A stretch of 64,000 nucleotides of DNA. It comes from Lentisphaerales bacterium. Its GTDB lineage: Bacteria > Verrucomicrobiota > Lentisphaeria > Lentisphaerales > Lentisphaeraceae. Made by a program: the position numbers and the translations under genes. Each line of letters begins with the position of its first letter. The first letter of the stretch is position 1. The stretch is taken from contig JAKVBD010000003.1 in assembly GCA_022446985.1 (NCBI GenBank), positions 89,602 through 153,601 of the forward strand, given 5' to 3'. Positions 1 to 8,583 of this stretch are shown here, piece by piece. The notes beneath the pieces were generated by a model that had not been told where the DNA came from, made no database searches, and worked only from the letters and a program-made list of their open reading frames with translations.

Positions 1-2
1 TC

Positions 3-224
3 GACCATTTTGTGCATTCCCCAACTAAAGGTGAAACTTTTAATCTTTCAGATGGCGAAGCCAAATCCTGGATGGAAATCGGAGAAAAAGCAGGTTTTCA
101 CTTTCGCATGCCTGGAGAAAGAGAGCTTAGCAAAATCATCATCAATAAGAAAATCAAAGACCGCCTTCCAAAAGATTACAAATTTAAAGAGCGATACTCT
201 TCATGGCAACTGAACAACAATTAA
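3..224 (+). CDS. C-terminal part of an unidentified protein (5' end outside window)
   Basis: An open frame runs from the window edge to a TAA at 222-224 with no stop, so this is the last 73 or so codons of a gene that begins upstream. The visible part is hydrophilic and rich in Lys, Glu and aromatic residues, with no motif I recognise. The next gene starts inside it at 203, a 22-nt overlap, so the two are probably co-transcribed and translationally coupled. A GTG at 12 could also serve as a start, but the frame stays open to the edge. Function unknown. Confidence 0.6.
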   Translation, partial: DHFVHSPTKGETFNLSDGEAKSWMEIGEKAGFHFRMPGERELSKIIINKKIKDRLPKDYKFKERYSSWQLNNN

Positions 225-1315
225 AACAAACCTTCCCTGATTGGTATGAAAAGTGGCTATTTCGCTCTCTAGGACTCGAAGAGGAAGAGATCACTTCTGA
301 AGAAATCCTCAAGCCCTTGCTTTCACTCAATAACCATTGGCTTCAGGAAAACTACAACAAAGAAGAATACAGCTGGGATAGTTCTCAAGTTGCGAAATCA
401 TATGCTCTGTACTATATGACTGCTAACATACCTAAGCTTTGGGTGATGTACAATCATTCAAAACAATGGCAACAAACACATCTCTCAAATATTATCGATA
501 TTACTGAATATGGTTGTGGCCCAGGAACTTTTCTTTGGGCTTATTTATTCTATCTCCATAAACACTTCCCTGAGCAACTAAAAAAAATCCGTACTATTAA
601 AGGCGTTGACCATTCCAGCGAAAACCTCCAAATCGCTCATAGTCTGTATAATGAGCTCATAAAAATTGATGAGTTCAGTCATATCAACGCAGTGTTCAAA
701 CTTGCCGAGTGGCAAGAAGAGATTGCCAATCAGCCTAAAATTACCAAAATAAACCATATGACTATTTTTGGAAATTCCCTGATCGAATCATCTGGCCATA
801 TGAATATCTTGGAGACCCTGAATTTCGGTAACCTTCTTATCCTTGAGCCAGGTACCAACAAACACTTTCAAAGACTGCGTAATGTAAGGGATAAACTTGT
901 CGATAAAAACTACACAATACACTTTCCCTGTCCCCAAAGTTCAAAATGCCCAATGCCTGAAAATAATTGGTGCCATTTTAATGTGAACAGATTTTTAATG
1001 CCTTTCATGCAAAAAATCTCCAATGCTGCCGGTCGACGAAACCATAAACACCACTTCTCTGGATTTATTTTTTCTAAGCAGGAAAACCAGGAATATAATC
1101 AAAATTGGAGAATACTTTCCAGCGCACGCAAAGCTAAAGGCAGCGTTATTCGCTTCCTTTGCGATGGTAAGTCTGTTAAAGAAGTCGTCCTCAACAAAAA
1201 AGAAAAATCTGACCAGAACCGCGATTTTATCAAAGCCGAAACCGGCGCTCTTGGGCAATGCTCTTCAAAACTCAAAAACAAGCGTCTATATAAAGGCGAT
1301 TCATTCAAACTGTAA
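203..1315 (+). CDS. Rsm22-family (METTL17-like) ribosome-associated methyltransferase-like protein
   Basis: A 370-residue protein with an N-terminal helical region and a class I SAM-binding fold: the glycine-rich motif I reads YGCGPGTFLWA (about residues 100-110) and is followed by an acidic GVDHS strand end. Near residues 234-250 comes PCPQSSKCPMPENNWCHF, the cysteine-rich signature of the Rsm22 family. Established: Rsm22/METTL17 proteins act on the small ribosomal subunit and METTL17 carries an iron-sulfur cluster. Inferred: this bacterial member assists small-subunit assembly, with these cysteines as cluster ligands. It overlaps the preceding partial gene by 22 nt. The C-terminal 60 residues are basic and could contact RNA. 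Family assignment is fairly firm; whether it still methylates anything is unknown. Confidence 0.72.
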   Translation: MATEQQLKQTFPDWYEKWLFRSLGLEEEEITSEEILKPLLSLNNHWLQENYNKEEYSWDSSQVAKSYALYYMTANIPKLWVMYNHSKQWQQTHLSNIIDITEYGCGPGTFLWAYLFYLHKHFPEQLKKIRTIKGVDHSSENLQIAHSLYNELIKIDEFSHINAVFKLAEWQEEIANQPKITKINHMTIFGNSLIESSGHMNILETLNFGNLLILEPGTNKHFQRLRNVRDKLVDKNYTIHFPCPQSSKCPMPENNWCHFNVNRFLMPFMQKISNAAGRRNHKHHFSGFIFSKQENQEYNQNWRILSSARKAKGSVIRFLCDGKSVKEVVLNKKEKSDQNRDFIKAETGALGQCSSKLKNKRLYKGDSFKL

Positions 1316-1367
1316 AATGGTGTACTTCTTGCGTATGATATTGACACGTCATTTATACTTGTGAACC

Positions 1368-1397
1368 TTGATTTTAAGCAAGAGCTCTTAATATAAT
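1368..1397 (+). promoter_or_regulatory. Putative sigma-70 promoter of the cNMP-sensor/cyclase pair
   Basis: TTGATT at 1368-1373 and a consensus TATAAT at 1392-1397 are separated by 18 bp, about 45 nt before the ATG at 1444. It lies in the 128-bp gap after the Rsm22-like gene. Read by eye only. Confidence 0.5.
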
Positions 1398-1443
1398 AAT
1401 GTGTCCATTCATAAGAAAAACAGGGAACAACTGAGGATAGGCT

Positions 1444-1944
1444 ATGGCCATTAACCATATTGAAGATTTAAATCTACCTGAAATCACTGTTAAAGCTGGT
1501 GACAACGTACTCGAAGAAGGTGCACAAAGCTCAAAAATTTATATCCTGCAATCCGGTTGTGTTAAAGTAACAGCAAATGGCGAAGAATTATGTGAAGTCG
1601 ACGTCAAAGGAGCTGTTTTTGGGGATATGTCAGTCTTACTTGGAAGAGATACCAGTGCTGAAGTTAAAGTCACTGAAGACTCTACATTCATCCTCATAGA
1701 TGACGCAGCCAACTATTTGAAAACTCAGCCAGAGCTTATTTTTGGTATTGCACAGATTTTAGCCACTAGACTGGTCCATATGAATGAAGTATTTGTTGGT
1801 GCGAGAAAAAACATCAACAATTCAACCTCGACAAAAATTAAGAAGAAACTTTACTCGTGGATGATGTCAACTAACAACTTTTTTGACAGAGATATAATGA
1901 ATCCATTTCAAGAAGCACAAGTATCAACAGAAGAAAATAACTAA
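1444..1944 (+). CDS. Stand-alone cyclic-nucleotide-binding domain protein
   Basis: A 166-residue protein with a CRP-type cyclic nucleotide-binding beta-roll at about residues 10-110: the GDNVLEEGAQSSKIYILQSG strand pair and the phosphate-binding cassette FGDMSVLLGRDTSAEV (59-74). There is no helix-turn-helix; the last 50 residues are polar and probably extended, so it is not a transcription factor of CRP type. Against the usual FGE...RSA/RTA cassette, the Glu is Asp61 and the Arg before Ser-Ala is Thr70, with Arg68 two positions earlier, so ligand choice or affinity may differ. Only 8 nt separate it from the FHA-cyclase gene, suggesting that enzyme makes its ligand. Start ATG is preceded by a GAGGATAGG-like site. 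Confidence 0.72.
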   Translation: MAINHIEDLNLPEITVKAGDNVLEEGAQSSKIYILQSGCVKVTANGEELCEVDVKGAVFGDMSVLLGRDTSAEVKVTEDSTFILIDDAANYLKTQPELIFGIAQILATRLVHMNEVFVGARKNINNSTSTKIKKKLYSWMMSTNNFFDRDIMNPFQEAQVSTEENN

Positions 1945-1952
1945 GCGTTTAT

Positions 1953-2912
1953 ATGCCCGCAGTTCTGAAAATACTTCATAAAGACAGCAGGGTCGAGGAA
2001 TTCTCCTGCCTGCAAATTATGACTATTGGTCGAGATAAGTCAAGTACTCTACATTTACATGACCCACTCGTTTCAAGAAACCATGGAGTTATCAGAGCCG
2101 TCGGCAAAGAACAGTACTATCTGCTTGATACCGGTTCGAGAAATGGCATATACCTTAACAACCGACGAATCAGTGCGCCTATGCTCTTAAAGGATGGGGA
2201 CAAAATAACCATTGGCGACACCATTATAGGTTTCAGCCAGGACATTATTGAAGCTCCTGCTCTAGAAGATACTCTGGATAATACTGCAACTGACTTTGCA
2301 GAAACCATGCACTATGTTAAAGCCGACATTCGTTCGATTATAGTTTTAGTCTCTGACATTCGTGGCTTCACTAGTATCTCAGAAAACTTACCAATTGAGT
2401 CACTTACAAAGCTCATGTCACACTGGTTCCAAGAAGTACAAAATATCGTCGAAAAGAACCACGGCATCGTCGATAAATTCATAGGTGACTGCGTTCTCGC
2501 AAAATGGGAAGTAGAACCTGGCGATACAGATAGCCTCCTATCTGCTCTAAATACAGCACACTGCCTAAATAACGTCACGATTGAATTGGGAGATAAATTC
2601 TCTGAAATTGGTCACCCTCTTCAAATAGGTGTTGGCCTCAACTATGGCCAGGCTGCTGTCGGAATTGGTGCAGACAACACAATTATGGGAGACGTTGTAA
2701 ATACTGCCTTTAGGCTTGAGACCTCCTCGAAAGAACTAGATACTGACATTGTCATGAACTATAGCTTTTACTCATTACTTCCCGAAGGCTTTCCACTCAG
2801 TGAAACCCAGAAAATTACTGTCAAAGGTAAGGCTGATGCCCTTACGGTGAGCGCAGTTGACTTTCAAACATTGAACGTCTACCTGCGTAACTGTGTGCAA
2901 ATACCGCGCTAA
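1953..2912 (+). CDS. FHA domain-class III adenylate cyclase
   Basis: A 319-residue soluble protein. Residues 1-95 form an FHA phosphothreonine-binding domain (IGRDKSSTLHLHDPLVSRNH and the TGSRNG turn). Residues 125-310 are a class III nucleotidyl cyclase: metal-binding Asp135 (SDIRGFT) and Asp179 (FIGDCV), base-selecting Lys175 and Asp247 (the Lys/Asp pair typical of adenylate cyclases), and transition-state Asn250 and Arg254 (VVNTAFRLE). All key residues are present, so activity is likely. Inference: phosphothreonine recognition, perhaps of a Ser/Thr kinase target, controls cAMP output to the cNMP-binding neighbour. It ends 1 bp from the convergent folK with no room for a terminator. Confidence 0.82.
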   Translation: MPAVLKILHKDSRVEEFSCLQIMTIGRDKSSTLHLHDPLVSRNHGVIRAVGKEQYYLLDTGSRNGIYLNNRRISAPMLLKDGDKITIGDTIIGFSQDIIEAPALEDTLDNTATDFAETMHYVKADIRSIIVLVSDIRGFTSISENLPIESLTKLMSHWFQEVQNIVEKNHGIVDKFIGDCVLAKWEVEPGDTDSLLSALNTAHCLNNVTIELGDKFSEIGHPLQIGVGLNYGQAAVGIGADNTIMGDVVNTAFRLETSSKELDTDIVMNYSFYSLLPEGFPLSETQKITVKGKADALTVSAVDFQTLNVYLRNCVQIPR

Positions 2913-2913
2913 A

Positions 2914-3393
2914 CTAAATCAGTTCGAAGACTTCAGGTTTTCCTGTCGTGTCATTGAGACACTCTTCCAAAGTGCCATCTTCATTCGGCAAAATAATCTG
3001 CGGGGTTATTTCCAGCAAAGGCATGTAAACATAAGGACGGGTTTTAATCTCAGCCTCTGGAACATTTAGATCCGGAATAACTTCATCTCCAAATAAAATC
3101 AAATCAAGATCCATCTTTCTGGCAGAGTGCTTAGGCATATCTTTATTTCTTCCAAGCTCGTATTCTATTTCTCTCAAAACAGAAAACTTTAATTGCTCAG
3201 CGGTCAAAGAAGTTTTTACCTCGACCATACCATTTATAAAATCAGCTTGACCTTGAGCTGTCCCCATAGCCGGGAATTTATAAAAAGACGATATCGCTGT
3301 TATATCCAACAACTGCTTTAAACGCTCTACTGCCATTGGTATATGCTTCTCTGGCTCAATATTTGAACCTATGCCTATGTATGCAACTGTCAT
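2914..3393 (-). CDS. folK: 2-amino-4-hydroxy-6-hydroxymethyldihydropteridine pyrophosphokinase
   Basis: A 159-residue protein, the usual size for HPPK. It begins with the YIGIGSNI signature and carries the conserved RKMDLDLILFGDEVI motif (about residues 91-105), whose aspartates bind magnesium. The enzyme transfers pyrophosphate from ATP to 6-hydroxymethyl-7,8-dihydropterin in folate synthesis in the cytoplasm. It is the last gene of a leftward rlmD-era-folB-folK operon; its ATG forms a TAATG overlap with the folB stop, so translation is coupled to the preceding folate enzyme. Confidence 0.92.
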   Translation of the reverse strand: MTVAYIGIGSNIEPEKHIPMAVERLKQLLDITAISSFYKFPAMGTAQGQADFINGMVEVKTSLTAEQLKFSVLREIEYELGRNKDMPKHSARKMDLDLILFGDEVIPDLNVPEAEIKTRPYVYMPLLEITPQIILPNEDGTLEECLNDTTGKPEVFELI

Positions 3394-3746
3394 TATCTTG
3401 TCCTGAAAATTTCCACCGCTACACTTTCTGCATGCTGTAACGCTTGTGGTTTATCAATTGAAACAGTACAAGATAAGACGCGCTTGTCCCTCAAACAAAT
3501 TTTTGTGATATTTTCCGCCAAAGTCTCAATTAAATCATAATGTGAAGTATTCATGTGCTCAACAATCGCATCGTGAATTATCGAGTAGTCTACGGCGTCT
3601 TGAATATCGTCAGACGAACAGGCCTTACTGCAGTCTACATCCAAGATTGCATTGACATATACCGGTTGCTTATGAATCCTTTCTTCTGGATTGATGCCAA
3701 CTAATATATTTTGCTGTAAGTTGCGAATAAAAATTTTATCAGTCAT
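3393..3746 (-). CDS. folB: Dihydroneopterin aldolase
   Basis: A 117-residue protein beginning MTDKIFIRNL, with the family's KQPVYVNAILDVD strand, the DYSIIHDAI helix, the LIETLAENI segment containing the conserved Glu, and a C-terminal SIDKPQALQHAESVAVEI strand with the conserved KP. It cleaves 7,8-dihydroneopterin to 6-hydroxymethyldihydropterin and glycolaldehyde, directly before FolK. I chose the ATG at 3746, which overlaps the era stop by 8 nt, over an upstream in-frame ATG at 3779 that would add 11 unconserved residues inside era. Confidence 0.9.
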   Translation of the reverse strand: MTDKIFIRNLQQNILVGINPEERIHKQPVYVNAILDVDCSKACSSDDIQDAVDYSIIHDAIVEHMNTSHYDLIETLAENITKICLRDKRVLSCTVSIDKPQALQHAESVAVEIFRTR

Positions 3747-4656
3747 TATCCACAACCCCCATATCTTTAAGGAAGCCACCTTTATTCTGCCAATCCAGAG
3801 CTGTTTTCACATAAAGCTTCAGATCAATAAACTTTTCAATATCTTCACGCAGTTTTTGGCAAGTATTCTTCTTAATTTTATTTATCATTGAACCTTTAAC
3901 GCCAATGACAATTTTCTTCTGAGACTCTCTTTCGACATAAACTGTGGCGTTTATTTTGACTTTCTTATCAGTCTCCTGCCACTTATCAATTTTTACCGTT
4001 AAAGCATGAGGAATCTCATCAAAAATCAACTCATTTGCCGATTCGCGAATAATCTCTTCCGCAATATCACGCATAAAGGCGTCCGCCACCTGGTCCTTAG
4101 GGTACATAAATGGGCCTTTAGGCAGGAGCTCTGTTATTTTTGCCAATAGCTCTTTAGTATTCTTTCCATCTTTCGCAGACATTTCGAAAACAGGAATATC
4201 GCCTAAATACTCAAGGTACTTCTCTTTAATTTTCCTGACATTCTCTTTAGATGCTATATCCGTTTTGTTAACGGCCAAGACACAAGGCTTACCACACTCC
4301 GCCAACGAAGTAACTACCATCTCATCTTCGTCACCAAACTCTCGAAACGCATCGCAGATGCAAAGCACTACATCATTTTTCGAAATACTGGTTTTTATGG
4401 TCTTCTCCATAGCTTCATGCATTTTATTCTTACACTCATGCATGCCTGGAGTATCTGCAAAAATCACTTGTGAATTATCATCACTCAATATACCCAACCA
4501 ACGCTTGCGAGTTGTATTCGGACGGGTGGAAACAGCCGCCAAGTGATATCCCAAAACGTGATTAAGGAATGTTGATTTCCCTACATTCGGGCGGCCAACT
4601 ATAGTAACATACCCGACAGACCCACAAGGCCATTCTTCACCTTCTGTGTTAAACAT
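3739..4656 (-). CDS. era: GTPase Era, 30S ribosome assembly factor
   Basis: A 305-residue protein of normal Era length. The G1 motif is GRPNVGKST, G3 is DTPGMH and G4 is NKTD, with TRPNTTR as the G2 region. The C-terminal third is a KH RNA-binding domain with the GVKGSMINKIK loop. Era binds the 3' end of 16S rRNA and checks 30S maturation. The chosen ATG at 4656 overlaps the rlmD stop by 8 nt, the same overlap length as era-folB; an in-frame ATG at 4692 lies deeper in rlmD and is less likely. Its place between an rRNA methyltransferase gene and folate genes makes a mixed translation/folate operon. Confidence 0.93.
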   Translation of the reverse strand: MFNTEGEEWPCGSVGYVTIVGRPNVGKSTFLNHVLGYHLAAVSTRPNTTRKRWLGILSDDNSQVIFADTPGMHECKNKMHEAMEKTIKTSISKNDVVLCICDAFREFGDEDEMVVTSLAECGKPCVLAVNKTDIASKENVRKIKEKYLEYLGDIPVFEMSAKDGKNTKELLAKITELLPKGPFMYPKDQVADAFMRDIAEEIIRESANELIFDEIPHALTVKIDKWQETDKKVKINATVYVERESQKKIVIGVKGSMINKIKKNTCQKLREDIEKFIDLKLYVKTALDWQNKGGFLKDMGVVDND

Positions 4657-5872
4657 CTTTCTCTTCCCGCTCAAGCAAGACCATGGTTTCAAAGTGAGAT
4701 GTTTGAGGGAACATATCCAGTAAAGCCATTTTGTTCACTTTGTAATCACCATCGTTACAAATTCCTTTCAAATCCCTAGCCAGAGTCGCTGGGTCACAAG
4801 AAACATAAAGAATCCAGGACGGTTTATGTTTTTGAATAGATTCAATCGTCTTCTCTCCACAACCTCTTCGTGGAGGATCGATAATCAAAATAGTAGAGTC
4901 ACCTTTGTTGCGCAAATGCTTATTTATCAGCCTATTGGCATCGCCAGCGATATAATTAAAAGACTTAACGCCCCATTGTAACGCATTGTGTTTAGCAGCC
5001 TCGATACTTGCATCATTCTCTTCAATACCGATAACATGCTTATCCTCAAGTCCCATTGACAAAAAGCCTGCACCACAAAAAGCATCGATTACTCTTGGCT
5101 GAGGTAAAACATTCAGCCATTCTTTGGTAATATTGAATAAATGCTCAGCAACTTCAGGGTTAACTTGATAGAAAGCGCCTAATGGCACTCTAAAGCTTCT
5201 GCCATTTAAAGTTTCTTTACGCCAAGGCATACCTTTCGGAGCACTGCCATAGTAAATCACCGGCTCATCTTCACCACTCCAACGCAAAGTCGCGGCTTTA
5301 GGCTTTTCCCGCTTAGCATTTTTATATCCCCAGGGAGTTCTTTTAAGAACGCGAATCATATCATTAATTTCTTCTTTCGCTATAGGACAGTTTCTTACAT
5401 CAAGAGTTTCGCGATTATTCAGATGTTTATAACCATAAATAATGTGATCATCTGGATCTTTATAAGCATTTAAGGTAATTCTATTGCGATAAGCAAATTC
5501 ATTTTCTGAAGGGATTATTTTTTCAATCTCTGGCATTTCGTCTAAACTGCCAATACGGCTCAAAACCTGTTTAAGCTGTGATTCTTTTAAACTAAGCTGA
5601 GTTCTGTAATTTATATGTTGGTACTGACAACCACCACACTGACCATACAATTCACATGCAGGCTCTATGCGATTTTCTGATGGCTCAACAATCTCGACAA
5701 TCTCTGCTTCTATAAAACGTTTTTTAACTGCTGTGATTCTTACTTTGACTTTTTCACCGGGAATGGCAAAAGGAATAAAACAAACAAGGCCATCTAAACG
5801 AGCTACGCCGTTGCCCCCAAAAGCTACGTCAGCGACTTCAACCTCTAATTCTCTACCTACTTTATAAATCAT
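4649..5872 (-). CDS. rlmD: 23S rRNA (uracil-C5)-methyltransferase, RumA/RlmD family
   Basis: About 407 residues from the ATG at 5872. An N-terminal TRAM domain (about 1-60) is followed by the iron-sulfur cluster motif CELYGQCGGCQYQH and a later NCPIA cysteine. The C-terminal half is the methyltransferase: DAFCGAGFLSMG for SAM binding, DPPRRGCG, and the catalytic-cysteine motif YVSCDPATLARDL. The family makes 5-methyluridine in 23S rRNA; sequence alone does not tell RlmD from RlmC or dual RlmCD specificity. An in-frame ATG at 5947 would add 25 hydrophobic residues overlapping the divergent promoter region, so I reject it. It leads the rlmD-era-folB-folK operon. Confidence 0.87.
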   Translation of the reverse strand: MIYKVGRELEVEVADVAFGGNGVARLDGLVCFIPFAIPGEKVKVRITAVKKRFIEAEIVEIVEPSENRIEPACELYGQCGGCQYQHINYRTQLSLKESQLKQVLSRIGSLDEMPEIEKIIPSENEFAYRNRITLNAYKDPDDHIIYGYKHLNNRETLDVRNCPIAKEEINDMIRVLKRTPWGYKNAKREKPKAATLRWSGEDEPVIYYGSAPKGMPWRKETLNGRSFRVPLGAFYQVNPEVAEHLFNITKEWLNVLPQPRVIDAFCGAGFLSMGLEDKHVIGIEENDASIEAAKHNALQWGVKSFNYIAGDANRLINKHLRNKGDSTILIIDPPRRGCGEKTIESIQKHKPSWILYVSCDPATLARDLKGICNDGDYKVNKMALLDMFPQTSHFETMVLLEREEKDV

Positions 5873-5987
5873 CTCAAATCCAGCTGTTATTAACAGAAAA
5901 AACGTGCATTTAGCACCACTATGCTTATATTCTAAAAAAGACTGCACAGTATCGGTTTATAAAGCGAAATGTCAAACAGGGTTTAGA

Positions 5988-8564
5988 ATGAAATTCTTTT
6001 GGAAATCAATATTCATCTTATTATTCATAAATATTAACTTAGTCGCTCAAGATCAGGGCCTTAAGTCTTTAGTCAATCAGTTAGGCGCCGAAAACTATCA
6101 AGACCGTGAAGCTGCTACTACGCAACTCTGGGAAATGGGCAAAAAAGCCCTTGAAGCATTAAAAGAAGCGACCCAATCAAGCGATCCGGAAATAAGTGAC
6201 AGAGCAAAGCTGTTAGTTGCCCGCATAGAACTGGGTGTCACTCCCAATACTCCAAGAGCACTCATCAAAACACTTCAAAAATACCATGATAGCGATGACC
6301 AGGCCAAGGGGCAAATGCTAATTGAGCTATCCAGACAAGAGGAAGGTTGGCTTATCATTAGGACTCTTCTCTTGAAAGACCTGGACCAAAATCTGGCAGA
6401 CATCATACTCTCACAAGTTGACACAAACATGATCCTTTCACTCCGCGATAAAGGTCAACATAAAGACGCTGGAGCGATTCTCGAATTAGCAGTCATTTTC
6501 AATCCCGATCCTTCCTGGATCTATAATCTGGCAGCCTATACAGATGAAACAAATTCGCAGACTGAAACTCTAGAGCGCTTCACAAGTCTCATCAATCTTG
6601 TCTCTGAAGATAAATTTGAAATTAAAGCCTCCATCTTTCATACTCAGGCAATTCTTTATCGATCTATAAAAAAATATGAGGAAGCGGCAAAAAGCAGTCA
6701 AGACCTCTACAAATTGGCTTTTGCAGAAGATTCAGACTCTCTCAAAGATCTCAGCAAGCCTCTTTTTATTGACACTCATCTACTTGCAGAAAAATATGCC
6801 TACCTTGAATCATTTTGGGAAAAGACAAGTTTAGAGATTCCAGAAAAAAATCGCTTATGGAACGTTCTGTGGCTCCAAAGAATGCAAGGAAAGGATTTCT
6901 CTGAAACTTTAAACTCAACTGTAAAGTTGATGGATAATGAAAATGATTATCTCACTCTTTCAACAGTTCTACTTCTTAATGGCGAAAAGAGTAAAGCCCT
7001 GGAAATACTCGAAAAGTACGAAGACTACGAAATCCTTGCGGAACTCGCTCGATCAGGTCTTGATTATATAACTTATGAAAAGTGGCTTAAAAAAGCTGCT
7101 GAAAAAGAAGAAGACTACAAGCTCGAGTTACTGGCTTTTAACGCTGTTAATAAAGGTGATGAAAGTGGCAAAGATTCATTATTACAAGCTGTAGACAAGA
7201 GGACTTACAAAACAAAGAAACTCACTGCCCTGCTCTACCTTCACCAAGCGGGCTTTAAAAAAGAATCTAAAAAAAGACTGGCAACATTCTTAGCAGATAA
7301 GGAAATAGAAGACAACGATGCTTTAAGAGCTGCCTGGACTTTAACTGAAAAAAGAAGCCTCGGCGAGCTTTTTGTAACTCTAAGAGATAAAAGCAAAAAT
7401 AAAACTCCAGAAGATGCTCTAGAGCTGGTAACGCTACTATCCCTTACTGAAGACCCAGACTCTTTTGTAGAATATGTCAGACTTCTTGAAGAAAAATTTG
7501 AAGGTTATCACCGCGAAATGAGGCAGATAACCAGCATCCTTGGAAGTTACTGCCTTGAAAAAGAATGGAATGCCAGTGCCGCTGGTGTTATGGCTCTCAT
7601 GGAACCAGCACAAAGAGGCCTATTCAACTCTCTCATGGAATCAGAAGCTAGAATTAGGAATCAGGAATACACCAAGGCTGTTCACAATTTACTCGGCCCT
7701 GTAGGCACCCCAAAGATCTCTTTACCGTACTATCTTGTTGCTCAAGCTTACGCCCTGAATAATGAAGTTGAAAAACAGGAGAAGGCACTCGAGTTTGCCA
7801 GAGCCTACGATATGGGCCGAGAAAATATCATTTCTATGACCAGCCAATACCTCTACGAAAACGGTCACTATGACTTCTTCCTCGAAACAACGGAAAAATT
7901 GACGCGTATGGGTGCGGCCATGTCCCCATTTAGAACAAGAAGCTTTGAACGTCTGAGTTCTAGCCATATCCATAATTTAAAACACAGTAAAGCTAAACCC
8001 TACTTCATGGCCTATTACAAACTGGCATCTTCTGACCTGACTCTTTTACAAGGTGGTCCATCTGAAGCTATGAGGCTTGCGTATCAATTCAATGAATATA
8101 AACTTCGCGAAGCTGTTGAAGCCAAAGATAAAGCTAACATGAAAAAATATGCAGCTAAATGCGAAGAGCTTTTTCTAAATAACATTGAAGTTCCCATTCT
8201 TCTCAAAAACTCGGACTTCAACTACTCACAAGAACTACATAAAAAATACTTCAACAATCAGTGGAGTCACATGGCCAAGTCCATACAATCCCTGCCAAAT
8301 CACTCCATTCTGCTAAACTCTATAGCATGGTTGGGTGCACTCAATGACTATGAACTTAATGAGTGCCTTAAGTTTGTTGAAAAAGCCATTAAACTTCAAC
8401 CCAGTGCCGCAAATTACGACACCAGAGCAGAAGTTCTATACCGTTTAAAAATGTACAAAGAAGCTCTCGAAAGTATTGAAAAAGCAGCAAATCTAGATAA
8501 ACTTGAGCCTTTCTTCCGCGACCGTGTAGACATGTTCCGCAAAGCCGCTGAAGCTAATAAGTAA
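5988..8564 (+). CDS. Secreted HEAT/TPR-repeat protein
   Basis: An 858-residue protein starting at the ATG at 5988 with a Sec signal peptide (KFFWKSIFILLFI core, predicted cleavage near VAQ-DQ). Residues about 25-85 form a HEAT-like segment (YQDREAATTQLWEMGKKA) of a kind common in PVC repeat proteins. The remainder is helical tetratricopeptide-like repeat, clearest at the C-terminus (NYDTRAEVLYRLKMYKEALE). No catalytic motif is visible. It is probably a periplasmic or outer-membrane scaffold. A possible upstream start at 5904 in the same frame would mask the signal peptide. It is divergent from rlmD and sits 20 nt before a methyltransferase gene. Confidence 0.78.
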   Translation: MKFFWKSIFILLFININLVAQDQGLKSLVNQLGAENYQDREAATTQLWEMGKKALEALKEATQSSDPEISDRAKLLVARIELGVTPNTPRALIKTLQKYHDSDDQAKGQMLIELSRQEEGWLIIRTLLLKDLDQNLADIILSQVDTNMILSLRDKGQHKDAGAILELAVIFNPDPSWIYNLAAYTDETNSQTETLERFTSLINLVSEDKFEIKASIFHTQAILYRSIKKYEEAAKSSQDLYKLAFAEDSDSLKDLSKPLFIDTHLLAEKYAYLESFWEKTSLEIPEKNRLWNVLWLQRMQGKDFSETLNSTVKLMDNENDYLTLSTVLLLNGEKSKALEILEKYEDYEILAELARSGLDYITYEKWLKKAAEKEEDYKLELLAFNAVNKGDESGKDSLLQAVDKRTYKTKKLTALLYLHQAGFKKESKKRLATFLADKEIEDNDALRAAWTLTEKRSLGELFVTLRDKSKNKTPEDALELVTLLSLTEDPDSFVEYVRLLEEKFEGYHREMRQITSILGSYCLEKEWNASAAGVMALMEPAQRGLFNSLMESEARIRNQEYTKAVHNLLGPVGTPKISLPYYLVAQAYALNNEVEKQEKALEFARAYDMGRENIISMTSQYLYENGHYDFFLETTEKLTRMGAAMSPFRTRSFERLSSSHIHNLKHSKAKPYFMAYYKLASSDLTLLQGGPSEAMRLAYQFNEYKLREAVEAKDKANMKKYAAKCEELFLNNIEVPILLKNSDFNYSQELHKKYFNNQWSHMAKSIQSLPNHSILLNSIAWLGALNDYELNECLKFVEKAIKLQPSAANYDTRAEVLYRLKMYKEALESIEKAANLDKLEPFFRDRVDMFRKAAEANK

Positions 8565-8583
8565 AAATTTTAAGGATCTCTGC

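Noticed and set aside
995..1258. Leftward 87-codon frame inside the Rsm22-like gene
   Set aside because: Antisense shadow of a well-supported gene, without motif or ribosome site.
5873..5947. Longer RlmD start with hydrophobic leader
   Set aside because: The added residues are not conserved in the family and lie in the divergent promoter region.
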